DNA of 64,000 bases, taken from assembly GCF_016920785.2 (NCBI RefSeq), contig NW_024609846.1, positions 113,202,831-113,266,830 on the forward strand, given 5' to 3'. Below the pieces are notes generated by a model. That model worked only from the letters and a program-made list of their open reading frames with translations. It did no database searches and was not told where the DNA came from. Of the stretch, positions 11,191 through 21,463 are shown piece after piece. The position numbers and the translations under genes were made by a program. How positions within the stretch are numbered: position 1 is the stretch's first letter; the number at the start of each line of letters is the position of its first letter. The stretch comes from Ixodes scapularis. Its lineage: Eukaryota; Arthropoda; Arachnida; Ixodida; Ixodidae.

Positions 11191-11331
11191 CAATTGAAGC
11201 ACCGACGCAATATTTTCGCCCGGTTCTTTTTTTTTTTTTTTTTTTTTTTTACAGCGGAGCTGTTAAGGGCTGGTTTCCCCAGTATCGTGTCCGCGGGCAA
11301 ACAAATGTCGAGACAAAACTGTGGACAGCTA

Positions 11332-11411
11332 CCGCCATCTATGAGCGGCGGCGGCAACCAGACAACCGGCTTGCGGGTTGTCTGGTTGCCGCCGTCGTTC
11401 ATAGATGGCGG
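11332..11411. repeat. Hairpin with about 38-bp arms
   Basis: The CCGCCATCTATGAGCGGCGG stretch and its following GCAACCAGACAACC pair with the inverted copy that starts GGTTGTCTGGTTGCC and ends ATAGATGGCGG. A loop of only a few bases separates the arms, which have a few mismatches. A second perfect 14-bp stem lies just downstream. Confidence 0.75.
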
Positions 11412-11421
11412 CCACCTTTCC

Positions 11422-11460
11422 AGCCTTTCCACTCTTGTTTTTCACCAGAGTGGAAAGGCT
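11422..11460. repeat. Short perfect hairpin (14-bp stem, 11-nt loop)
   Basis: AGCCTTTCCACTCT at 11422 pairs with AGAGTGGAAAGGCT ending at 11460. It stands a few bases after the larger hairpin. It is not followed by a T-run, and this is a eukaryotic context, so it is not called a terminator. Confidence 0.7.
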
Positions 11461-11464
11461 AAAT

Positions 11465-11640
11465 TTCTCTAGGCGTCGTCCTAGACGTCCTCCCTGAGGT
11501 CGTAGGCGTCTTCCTCTAGGCGCCCTCCTCGAGGTCGTCCTAGAATTCGTTCTTGAGGTCGTTCGAGACGTTGTCCTCCAGGCGTCGTCCTTGACGTCAT
11601 CCAAGAAAGTCGTCCTTGAGGTCGTCCTAGATGTCGTAAA
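11465..11640. repeat. Degenerate minisatellite of GAGGTCGTCCTAGACGTC type
   Basis: Repeated variants of GTCGTCCTAGACGTC, GAGGTCGT and GGCGTCGTCC at roughly 18-30-bp spacing. It produces arginine/threonine-rich frames on the minus strand that I do not consider genes. Confidence 0.6.
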
Positions 11641-11693
11641 GATAACGGCTTCGGTAGTCCTCCACGTTCACGTGATATGGAAGTGCTCTGATG

Positions 11694-12025
11694 TATTATT
11701 ATCATTATTATTACCCTTACTGTATACCTCGATGCTTAAAAAAATTTGGAAAACAAATTCGTAAGTATTACGTGCCAGCAATCTTCAACAAACTTCCTTC
11801 TTAAATGCATAATATAAAAACAAAATACAAGCTTAAAAAAGCCTTGAGAAGTATTAGTTTTTAATATTGTTTAATGAATGTTATGTTCTGTTTCTGCTTT
11901 ATTTTTTGCTGACTATATCTGTGCAGTTTCGTTTCACTGACTGCCAGGCGCTGCCAGACAAGCCCCTTTGGCAGGCCTGATTCTGTACCTTTTTCCTTGT
12001 CAAGTAATAAATATTATTATTATTT
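11694..12025 (+). mobile_element. Severely 5'-truncated LINE 3' end
   Basis: The (ATT)-type tract at 11694-11714 is followed at once by a fragment of the LINE C-terminus. In shifting frames it reads IRKYYVPAIFNKLPS and KYKLKKALRSISF, which match the IRSFYVPHIFNSLPPHF and KKKLKKALRHVY end of the full-length copy. It finishes with a hairpin (GACAAGCCCCTTTGGCAGGCC region), AGTAATAAAT and an ATT tail at about 12008-12022. It is therefore only about 300 bp of a copy, in the same orientation as its neighbours. Confidence 0.75.
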
Positions 12026-12442
12026 TTTTTTTCGACGACGACGACGCGCAACTTCGGTTGCTAGCATTTTTGCGGCTCCAAATTTGTGCCTCATTTAATC
12101 TTCTAATCAGTTTCTTTGATGACCTCGACGTAAGGGATCGCCTCTCGGTAGTTCTGCCTCCATGCAAGTACCATCCGCTCAACATCTTACGGAGGATTTG
12201 ACTGCAACAGTGGGTCACCATCATTCCACCTGGCAAGTCCCAACAACCATCTCGGAATCCTAATACTCCTACCCTTACGACTAACCAAGTTCACGGTATA
12301 AGCGACGAGAATCATCTCCTCATTCAGCGCATTTGTTCTCACGGGTGAGCCTGGAACCCTTCACTTACTGTGCATTTATTTTATATCTATCTCAACTGTC
12401 TACCTTCTTGTGAATCTTCTTTGTCGTCTTCATCTTAATATC

Positions 12443-13465
12443 ATGGCCGATCCTGAAATATGCGGCGTTTGCTCTGAACCTGTGCCATTGGACGGCAGGA
12501 ACATGAAGTGCGCTGACTGTTCTCGCCCGTATCATTTGGGGAAAAGGTGCTCTGGCATCGCTGACGGCACCTTTAAAGGCATGAGCATTGCCAAGCTCGA
12601 GAAGTGGCGATGCCTCGCCTGCCGTGGAGGTTCAGCGAAGTCGGATCTAAGCACCAACCCTCCCTCTTCTCAAGCTGAAGCCACTACTTTTTTGGCGCAG
12701 CTAGAAACGGTGCACCAAAAACTCGATCGTCTGCTATCTTGGAAGGACACCGTCGACTCACTCCACGAACTGCACCCCAAAATGGATGCCTTGTTGTCCA
12801 TGAAGCAGGCAGTCGATACGATGCGCGACACAATGGCCGGGATGCAAGAGTCCCTGAACTTTGTGTCGTCTCAGTACGATTCCCTTCTAGCTTCAGCACA
12901 AACTCAAGACAAGATCATCAAGGCACTTCAAACAGAAACAACTACCTTGCGGTCACTGATATCCGACCAAGCAGTGGAAATCCAACATCTGAAAGCCGTC
13001 CAGAACGAATCTGAACAAGCTAATCGCCAATGTAATATGGAAATTCACGGAATACCCTTTGCTTCTCGTGAAAACCTTGGCGGCATCCTCGAAGGCTTAG
13101 CTAGGCAACTCGAAGTGGAGGACTTCCAGACATCACAAGTTGAGGCAGTGCATCGCCTTCCCGCAAGGCGTGATGTCGTACCACCTATTCTGGTCCGTTT
13201 CTCGTCAGTTCCTCTGAAAGAGCGTTGGATGGCCTGTCGTGGCCGCTTGGGCTCTCTCACAAGAGAAGAATCACAGCCCAAACTCTACTTCAACGACAAT
13301 CTGACAGACGGCAACAGAAAGCTCTTCTGGATGGCTAGAACCAGAGGGAAAGAGAAAGGATTCAAGTTCGTATGGGTTCGTCATGGTCATATTTTTGCGA
13401 AACAAAACGTAGGCTCTTCTATACTCCGAATCACTAATGTTGCTTCTTTGGAGCAAATTGTGTAG
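12443..13465 (+). CDS. LINE ORF1 protein: PHD finger, coiled coil, RRM-like and FP-like C-terminus
   Basis: Probable nucleic-acid-binding chaperone of the retrotransposon. An upstream in-frame ATG exists at 12410, but the ATG at 12443 (MADPEICGVC) has a better context (ATCATGG) and puts the zinc finger at the N-terminus. Residues 7-60 show a PHD-type pattern (C7, C10, C23, C26, H31, C36, C57, C60). About residues 85-200 are heptad-rich and lie before a block containing QCNMEIHGIP, typical of the RRM-like domain of LINE ORF1 proteins. The C-terminal YFNDNLTDGNRKLFW...GFKFVWVRHGHIFAKQ resembles the baculovirus FP-protein-like C-terminus seen in LINE ORF1s. Length 340 residues. The stop lies 5 bases before the ORF2 start. 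No break is visible. Confidence 0.8.
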   Translation: MADPEICGVCSEPVPLDGRNMKCADCSRPYHLGKRCSGIADGTFKGMSIAKLEKWRCLACRGGSAKSDLSTNPPSSQAEATTFLAQLETVHQKLDRLLSWKDTVDSLHELHPKMDALLSMKQAVDTMRDTMAGMQESLNFVSSQYDSLLASAQTQDKIIKALQTETTTLRSLISDQAVEIQHLKAVQNESEQANRQCNMEIHGIPFASRENLGGILEGLARQLEVEDFQTSQVEAVHRLPARRDVVPPILVRFSSVPLKERWMACRGRLGSLTREESQPKLYFNDNLTDGNRKLFWMARTRGKEKGFKFVWVRHGHIFAKQNVGSSILRITNVASLEQIV

Positions 13466-13470
13466 ACTTT

Positions 13471-16340
13471 ATGGCCACTTTTTTCGACTTTACGGACCTA
13501 CACTCGTGCTCAAAACACTTCCAGTCAAGTTCTGGTAGTTCCTTTACTTTATTTAACGTTAATATAAGAAGTTTACGTAAGCACTGGGATGAGTTTAGAC
13601 TAGCCGTAGATTGCGTACTTCCGATCGCCGATGCAATTGTTCTCACAGAAATTAATATTCACAATGACGAGGTTGACAGGTTTTCGCTACCTGGATTCAA
13701 CAGATTTTTTTATACTCGGGACAAAAAGCGCGGAGGTGGTATTGCAGTTTTCTTAAAAGCTACTGCGGGTTATTCAGAAATAACCACTTCATTTCTTTCT
13801 TGCGAGTCGCTGGCACTCCGTGTTACTACTTACGTTTATGACCTCTACTTGCTCGCCTTTTATAGACCACCTTCTGAAAGTGTTCCAGGTTTTCTCTCTG
13901 AGCTACGCCACTGCATTCAATCTTTGCCGGGTAATGCAACCCTCTGCATCACAGGAGACATCAACATTGATCTTTCAAAACCCTCTAAATTACTAGTTTG
14001 CGAGTATCTTACGTTGTTGGCTGATTACGGAGTGGAACCTTACATTCTCGGAGCAACCAGAGAAGAATTTCTGTGTGGCAGATTTGTCAGCTTATCAATA
14101 GATCATATTGACCTGAGGACATCATCGTCAGCAATTAAATCGGCAATTATAAAACAAAAATTATCAGATCACTATTTCGTAGCGTGTCAGATCAAATTTC
14201 CAAAACAGGTTTCTACTAGCAAAAATACAGATATCCGTCGAATTGAAATTGTTGATAATAAGACTTTTGATAAATATGTCTCTGGGTACGACTGGGTAAC
14301 ATTTCAGCGACATGTAAACCATTCAGAACTCTATACTTCGTTTGTCCAGCTGTTTCGGCAGTTCTATAATGCATCAAAAAAAGTAATATTTCTGAAACAA
14401 AGAAAGTCAAACATACGTTGGATATCCACTGACATACTGTCCGCTATTAAACTTAAAAACGTAGCTTGGAAGCGTTGCCGTCGTTCACCTCATAATCAAA
14501 GACTGCAGCACGAATTTCGAATTATCCGCAACAAACTTACTGCGCTTATTCGCTCGGCTAAACGAATTTACTTCCAGAAACAGTTCTCTGAGTCTCGGAA
14601 TAATTCCGCTAAAACTTGGTCATTAATTAACGAAATGCGAGGTGTCTCCCCGGGCATACGAAAAAAAAACGTATTCAAGATGTATTTGGACATAATTCCC
14701 TCATAACTGCTAATCTTTTTAATGATTTTTTTGCCGCATTTTCCGGTACACTCCGGAAAAGCACCTTATCCCTTTCTTTTTCTTACGCAAACTCTGCTTC
14801 CGCTTTTCTCCCACTGATGACAGCTGATGATTTACAATCTATAATTTTTAGCTTGAAGTCGAGTAAATCTCCAGGATTCGATGCTGTACGGCTGAGTGAT
14901 CTACGCAGGAATCGGAATTATGTTCGGGACACACTTCTTCTGTTGTTGAACACTATAATTGAAACCGGTTGTATACCTGATGATCTAAAAATCGCGGTTG
15001 TTACACCTATCTTGAAGGGAGGATGTCGTAGTAAGGTTGAAAACTATCGGCCTATTTCCATTTTGCCATGTCTAGCTAAAATATTAGAGAAATTTATTTT
15101 TATCACCATGTCTTCCTTTATAGACAAACACAACTTAATGTCTCCAAATCAGTATGGCTTTATTGCCGGCCGAGGCACACAACCTCTCCTGGATGCTCTT
15201 TCGAACGACATAAATTATGGCTTTGAACACAACTTATGTACATGCGCGTGCTTTCTTGACGTATCAAAGGCATTTGATACAGTTAGTCACTCCATTTTAC
15301 TCAAAAAGCTTTCAGCTATAGGTTTCCGTGGTCCTTTCTTGTTGCTATTAGAGAGCTTCTTATCTGACCGCTCGCAAATGGTTTCGGTGAACGGCGTGCA
15401 TAGCTCTAAAATATTTTTGAAATCTGGGGTCCCACAGGGGTCTATCCTTTCACCACTATTGTTCAATATCTATGTCAATGATATGTGCACTGCTGTTTCC
15501 GACTGCATTCTATACCAGTACGCTGATGACACTTTGTTACTTACGCGTCACCTCTCTTATCCAAAATCAATAGAGATGCTCCAACGTTCTTCAAATCAAC
15601 TAATGGAATGGTTTAATCGCAATCTACTTGATATAAACATCTCTAAGACAAAACTCGTCTGCTTTCACAATCCTCTAAAAGTTATTTCTTTAAATGTTCC
15701 TTTTTTCTTACACACATCAGAATGTATCCTCTGCCATTGTGATCAAATTCCTTATTCAGACACCGTAAAATACCTTGGAATACTCTTAGATTCAGACCTA
15801 TCATGGAACTCTCATCTTACAAAAATATGTTCACAACTAAGGAGTGTTTCCTGTTCGCTTTATCATATCAAAACATTTCTGCCTCTTGGTGTTCGCAAGC
15901 ATATTGCCTATTCTTTAGCTTACAGCAAATTACGCTATGGTATAACTATTTTTGGCCAATGCTCGAACTTGTGGCAAACAAAGGTGAACAGCATCTTGAA
16001 GGGAATTCTAAGAAATGTATGCTATAATCTTACGTCCTCCAATTTAAATTTTTTTCAAATGCTTTTAATGCCCGATTTTCGATCTTTGTTCTTGGAAACA
16101 GTGGTACTCAATCACAACTGGAATGATGAATTTAAAACGCATCACCCGGTCTCACGGCAGTTGCGCAAGGTTGCACGATACCTTGTTCCCAGTTGCTACA
16201 CTCGGTATGGTAAAAACATTCGTTCATTTTATGTTCCGCATATATTTAACTCTCTTCCGCCTCATTTTTCAGACATCACGTCCAAAAAGAAACTTAAAAA
16301 AGCTCTACGCCATGTATATTGGTATGAAGGAGATACATAA
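13471..16340 (+). pseudogene. LINE ORF2: endonuclease plus reverse transcriptase, one frameshift
   Basis: The first part (13471-14706) is an APE-type endonuclease: FNVNIRSLRK, the LTEINIH catalytic glutamate region, YRPPSES, GDINIDL, SIDHIDL and the terminal SDHYFVACQ box. The frame breaks at the A9 run at 14662-14670 and continues one frame over into the reverse transcriptase. That part shows KSPGFDAVRLSDL, PILKGG-YRPISILPCLAKILEKF, QYGFIAGRGTQPLLD, SKAFDTVSH, GVPQGSILSPLLFNIYVND, YADD at 15519-15530, KYLGILLDSDLSWNSHL and the C-terminal FYVPHIFNSLPPHF. It ends at 16340. Apart from the homopolymer indel the whole protein reads through, so the copy is either recently inactivated or miscalled at the homopolymer. 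Confidence 0.85.
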
Positions 16341-16828
16341 ATAATTTTTGTCCATCGCAAGAAAGAGGAGGGAAAGGGGAGGGGGGGGGGGGGGGGAGCG
16401 GCGTAGTTTCATTCTGGGTTAATAAGCGTTTTTTTTTTCCCCTCAGCCATTTTATTCTTACTTTCGACGCTAATTGAATTGTCGATGCTGTTCTGCATCT
16501 TAAAATATTTTTTCTATTTTTTTTTAATAACACACGCGTCCATGACAAAAGCTTTCGGCTTGTGGGTGTAACCTTCCTGTGACTTTCATGTGACATTCGT
16601 GTGACTTTCACGTGACTCCAGTGTGACTTTCAGTTTTTGTGATTGTTCTTTTTTTATCGGGACAACTGACGTCATTTTGCTCAAATCCTCCACTGTTTTC
16701 TTTTCGTTTTTTTTTTTTTTTTTTTAGAATATTTTGTCATTAGTGCTACCATGGTTCAGTCACACAAGCCCTTGAAGGCTTTGACGAACCGGCCTTGCTT
16801 CTTCACTGCACCCATAATGTACAAATAA

Positions 16829-16865
<37 letters not shown>

Positions 16866-16894
16866 TGTATTCGAAATATTATTTGTATTCGAAA

Positions 16895-17010
16895 TTCGAC
16901 GAAATATGTAATATTTCGTCACCAGTGCTACCATGGTTCAGTCACACAAGCCCTTGAAGGCTTTGACGAACCGGCCTTGCTTCATCACTGCACCCATAAT
17001 GTACAAATAA

Positions 17011-17048
<38 letters not shown>

Positions 17049-17055
17049 TATTATA
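16895..17055 (+). mobile_element. About 150-bp 5'-truncated copy of the LINE B 3' end
   Basis: The 3' terminus of copy B (GTGCTACCATGGTTCAGTC, AAGCC hairpin, CACCCATAATGTAC, AAATAAAT, ATT repeat) is repeated almost identically at 16922-17055, directly after the tail of copy B and a short TTCGAAAT-rich spacer. The two copies differ at only a few positions, such as TTCTTCACTG against TTCATCACTG. It is a very short recent insertion of the same family in the same orientation. Its ATT tail (about 17012-17055) is in turn followed by the next LINE. Confidence 0.8.
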
Positions 17056-20000
17056 TTTTTTCTAACGTAACCCTAACTCATGCATCTATTATTGTGCTAA
17101 CCGAGACCTGGCTCTGTTCGAATATTTCTTCATCTGATCTCTTCCCACCAAATTTCACAGTATTTCGACGCGATCGCACATTCTCTACATTGAAAAAGAC
17201 AGGGGGTGGGGTGCTGATAGCAATTGATACGTCGTTACAATGCGTTAGGCGTCCAGATCTCGAGACATCATTTGAGTCAGTGTGGGTAGAGCTACAATGC
17301 GCTAATGGCGAGCGTATCCTTCTCGGCTCTTATTACTTGCCCCCTGATACCTCTCCTGATGATTTTAGCCAATGTCTACTAGGCATTGAGCGCACAACCA
17401 ACGCCCTTGAAAAATTTAAATTTATGGTTCTTGGCGATTTTAATGTCCCCAACATATGTTGGGAAACAGCCTCTGCGTCCTCAAAACATTACTATATTAT
17501 TCAAAAATCTCATCTTTTGCTTAATTTCGCATCATTTACGAACTTAAGACAATATAACTGTATCCCGAACACCCAGGGCAACATGCTTGATCTTTGCTTC
17601 TCGGATCTTGACTGCATAGATGTAACTGAGGGTGCGTCAGGCTTGGTTCCCCCCGACGGATATCACCCCCCTTTGGAGATTAGTATACCTGTCCGACAGG
17701 GCATGAGACGTTGTTCACGGAAACATCCTGAAGGGAATAGACACAATTTTTGCGCTGGAGATTATGTTAGTTTGTACGATCATTTCTCCAATTACGACTG
17801 GTCCTCAATTATCCTGTGTTCTGACGTTGATCAACAGGTTCGCGATTTCACTCGAATCGTCCGAGAAGGAATGGATCAATTCATCCCGCTTCGTAAAACG
17901 TCAGGCTCAAAGTTTCCCTTCTGGTTCTCGCACGAATTACGTACTTTAATGAATAAGAAATTGCGCGCTCATCGAAAGTTTAAAAAGAACGATACCCCCG
18001 AATTAAAATCAGAATTTGGGCACTTTAGGTCTCTCTGCAAGGAAGTTTTTAAACGTGATCGTCAGGCGTACACTGATTCCGTCGAGTTGCAGCTAACTAA
18101 AAATCCCAAAGAATTCTGGAAGTATGTTCGCTCTCGGTCCCAGAAAAAAGGTAGAGGAGAGATCACCCTGCTGGACTCACAGGGAAACTCGACGACAGAT
18201 GTTTGTGAAATTTTTGCACGCCACTTCCAGTCTGTTTTTAAGCATCATCCAATCCCTTCAACTACTGCCGCGCCAGCTGTCTCTGGGAATGCATCCTGTA
18301 TTGCACTCTTTGACGAGGAGCTACTGCATGAGTGTGTAAAAAAAATGAAACCATCATTGTCTTCTGGCCATGATGGTATTCCGTCAGTCCTCTTGAAGGC
18401 ATACAGTGCCATATTTATTCCTGTTCTAGTACAGATTTTTAACAACTGCCTAAAGAATGAGGTCTTTCCCGCCATGTGGAAAACGGCACTTGTTGTACCT
18501 GTGCATAAGTCCGGTCCAAAAACAAATGTGTCGAACTACAGACCTATATCTCTTCTTTGCACATTTTCGAAGCTCCTCGAAGTGGCACTACACAAAATAT
18601 TGTCATTCAATCTCAAGCGTTATCTTATCCCTAACCAACATGGATTTATGGCGGGTCGCTCGACCACAACTAATCTCGCCTGTTTTATGTCAACCGCTGC
18701 TCACGCCGTCGCTAACAGAGGCCAGCTTGATGTGATTTACTTTGACTTGAGTAAAGCGTTTGACATTGTTAATCATGAAATGTTACTGGCTAAACTGTCA
18801 AAGCTAGATATTCACAACTCATTGCTTTCATTGCTCGAAAGTTATTTGCGTGACCGGAAGTGCTTTGTTAGCTCGAATAATAATTTTTCTGCTACTTATG
18901 AGGCGACAACGGGTGTGCCTCAGGGCTCCGTTCTCGGACCTCTTCTGTTTTCAGTTTTTGTTAATGATGTTTCGACTGTGATTCGTCACTCTTCATTTCT
19001 TCAGTACGCAGATGATATTAAGATGTTTATGGAGGTACGAGAAAACCGAGACTGTGTTTTGCTACAGAGAGATGTTGATGCTTTTGAAGAATGGTGCCGG
19101 GGGAATGACCTAAAGATAAATAGCTCTAAAACGAAAGTCGTGTCGTACACTCGTAAGACACATAACATTGTATTCCCATATGTTATTCAGACAGACCTTT
19201 TGGAACGTATGAACAGAATCAAAGATCTTGGCGTAGTGTTTGACAGCACCTTAATCTTCTCCAGTCATGTGGATCACATCGTGAACGCAGCTCTACGCAC
19301 GCTCGGGAGTGCGTGCCGCATCACTAAAGAGTTTATTAACCCCTGCACATTTCTTATACTCTACAGTGCATTGTGTCGACCACAGCTTGAATACGCTTCT
19401 GTTGTATGGAATGGAATTTGTGCCACAAATTCCTCGAAAATAGAACGGGTTCAGAACAAGTTTCTTTCCCTCTATAGACATCGTTGCTCAGCGCGCATTG
19501 TGCCCACCACTACTGATGTCCCTGTCCCTGTTCAGCGTAGCGTGGCACTACCTACCCTGCTTCGTAGGAGAGAACTTGCCGATATCTTATTTTTATACAA
19601 ACTTGTCCACGCCGTCACTGATTGCACGGTATTGACGTCAAGAGTACTCTTAAAAATTCCTCTAAAAACAACAAGGCAAAATGCGTCCTTCTGCAACAGG
19701 CGTCTACTCAACCTCCACGATCCTGTGTCCAGACTTGGGCATACTTATAATTCTTCTTTTTCTGAAACACTCGACATATTTAACAATAACACGCTGCAGT
19801 TTGTAAAAACGTTAAAGGCCATCACTTAAATTTGAACTGTATGCACTAACTTGCGGCGTTCACGCCGAAATTCCCCACTTTGAATGCATTTTTTTTTCTT
19901 TCTTTCTAGCAATTGGTGTTGGTGGTAGTACCATTAAGCTTATCGTGTGTTGTGACTTTGTGTTTACTTTTTATAATTTTTAAGTGTATTTTTCTAGGGC

Positions 20001-20142
20001 TTGTCCGTTGTTTGTGTTGTCCGTACTATTGCTTTATACCCTGTTCTGCCTTACATGTTAACACAGTGCACCTGTACCAAGACCGCAAGGTTGTTCCCGG
20101 GCACGAATAAAAACATTGATTGATTGATTGATTGATTGATTG
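17056..20142 (+). mobile_element. 5'-truncated LINE copy C, different family, (ATTG)n tail
   Basis: It begins inside the endonuclease domain right after the ATT tract of the preceding copy and runs through an uninterrupted ORF to 19829. The 3' UTR is about 280 bp, followed by a GAATAAAA signal at 20105 and an (ATTG)n tail at about 20115-20142. The tail and protein sequence differ from copies A, B, D and E, so it is a separate family of the same broad jockey/CR1 group. The intact ORF suggests a young insertion. Confidence 0.8.
17060..19829 (+). CDS. LINE endonuclease/reverse transcriptase, 5'-truncated but open
   Basis: Encodes the C-terminal part of an APE endonuclease (LTETWLCSNIS, GGGVLIAID, GDFNVPNICWE, MLDLCFSD; the final His box reads PDGYHPPLEI) followed by a complete-looking reverse transcriptase. 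RT motifs: SSGHDGIPS, VVPVHKSGPKTNVSNYRPISLL, NQHGFMAGRSTTTNL, DLSKAFDIVNHEML, GVPQGSVLGPLLFSVFVND, YADD at 19005-19016, and LEYASVVWNG with the following RVQNKFL C-terminal block. There is no stop for about 920 codons. An ATG exists upstream at 16977, but the residues from there to about 17055 are translated from the preceding element's tail (poly-Leu/poly-Tyr), so that start is an artefact. The true N-terminus is missing. Confidence 0.8.
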
Positions 20143-20169
20143 TGTCATTTATTATATGTGGAATAAAAT

Positions 20170-20242
<73 letters not shown>
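20143..20242 (+). repeat. (ATT)n microsatellite after a GGAATAAAATG signal
   Basis: A short unique piece with GGAATAAAATG precedes an (ATT)n tract at about 20171-20242. It is probably a very short LINE 3' end, given the same signal-plus-repeat order as its neighbours. The next LINE starts at its 3' edge. Confidence 0.6.
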
Positions 20243-21237
20243 CTTCTCCGGAACTTTTTAACTGAGAGGACACAGCGAGTTTCTACAGGTAATAGAATAG
20301 TCGAAGCTCCCGAGTTACCTTAAAGTCTGGGGTTCCCCAAGGTTCTGTTTTGTCACCTCTTCTTTTTAACATTTTTGTAAACGATATGTCTAACTCAGTT
20401 TCAACATGTAAATTGTTCCAATGTGCGGATGACGCAGTGTTGCTTTCAAAACATCTTGATTATCCTGTAGCAATCGCATTCCTCCAAGAGGACACTTGTC
20501 AACTTAATGACTGGTTTAAGACAAATTGTCTTACGATAAATGCATCTAAAACTCAGCTAGTCTGCTTTCGTAATCCTCTTAAGATGTTAACGCCCAATCA
20601 TCCTATATATATGCATACCTCTCTTTGTACATCTTGTAACTGTTGTCCCATATCTTATGTAGATCAAGTTAAATATTTAGGAATTCAATTCGAAAGTGAT
20701 TTGTCGTGGAATTCTCATCTGTCAAAACTTTGTAAACGACTGAGAAATGTATCTTGTTTACTGTACAATACCAGATCTTTAATACCTTATTCAACGAAAA
20801 ATACAAGAGCTCACGCTTTGGCATACAATGTTTTGCGTTACGGAATAACTATTTTTGGTCACAGGCCAGGACGATGGGGTCAAAAAATAGACTCAGTCTT
20901 AAAAGGAATATTTAAAAGCATTGTTTATGGTTCCATATCGCAAACTGAAGAAGAGATCATAGCAGTCTTGGGCTTGCCATTGTTCCACTCCTTATTGGTT
21001 CAGACCGTTGTATTGAAACACTGTTGGTGTGATAATTTCAGAGTACCTCATGTCGTATCTAGATCGCTTCGACACACCAAGCGCTATGAAATGCCTTTTG
21101 TTGTGACAAACTACGGAAAAAGAATTCGGAATTTTTATGTTCCCTATATATTTGATAGCCTACTGGACGATGTTTACACTGTGGACTCACTAAACAAACT
21201 GAGGCAAATGGTCCGATCTAAAAGTACACGTTTTTGA
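20243..21237 (+). pseudogene. LINE reverse transcriptase C-terminal part (copy D), CADD instead of YADD
   Basis: Reads RNFLTERTQ, then a frame change near 20318, then SGVPQGSVLSPLLFNIFVNDM and an open stretch to the stop at 21237. The catalytic box reads CADD: the usual Tyr codon is TGT (Cys) at 20422-20424. The downstream KYLGIQFESDLSWNSHL block and the FYVPYIFDSL C-terminus are conserved. Truncation, frameshift and the changed catalytic box together mean an inactive copy. Confidence 0.8.
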
Positions 21238-21463
21238 CTGTGCTGTGTATGCGCATGTGTTTGTGTGACCATCATCGTTTATATTGGGATGTATGTTGAG
21301 CTTCGAAGCATACGTGTGTGGGGACGCTTTTTTATCACAAACTGTAGGGTTTTGTCCAACAAGCCTTTTGTCTGGCTTTGACAGACCCACCTCACTATGA
21401 AGTGAACTACACGCGTAAATAAACATTGTTATTATTATTATTATTATATTATTATTATTATTA
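20243..21463 (+). mobile_element. 5'-truncated LINE copy D with (ATT)n tail
   Basis: Starts within the reverse transcriptase right after the preceding (ATT)n, ends with the hairpin ACAAGCCTTTTGTCTGGCTT near 21358, a GTAAATAAAC signal and an interrupted ATT tail at about 21428-21463. Same family as copies A, B and E. Confidence 0.8.

Larger units (their letters stand above)
12027..16866 (+). mobile_element. Full-length non-LTR retrotransposon (LINE) copy B
   Basis: The element begins immediately after the preceding ATT tail with a CGACGACGACG-type 5' UTR. It carries ORF1 (12443-13465), ORF2 (from 13471) and a 3' UTR with poly-G (16378-16397) and poly-T runs. It ends with the hairpin ACAAGCC...GGCTTTGAC, ACAAATAAAT and (TTA)n at about 16831-16865. 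Two ORFs, a PHD-finger ORF1, an APE-type endonuclease and a YADD reverse transcriptase place it in the broad CR1/L2/jockey group. I cannot assign the clade without alignment. At about 4.8 kb it appears structurally complete, with only one clear frame break. Confidence 0.85.

Noticed and set aside
11422..11460. Possible rho-independent terminator (perfect hairpin)
   Set aside because: Eukaryotic context, no T-tract after the stem.
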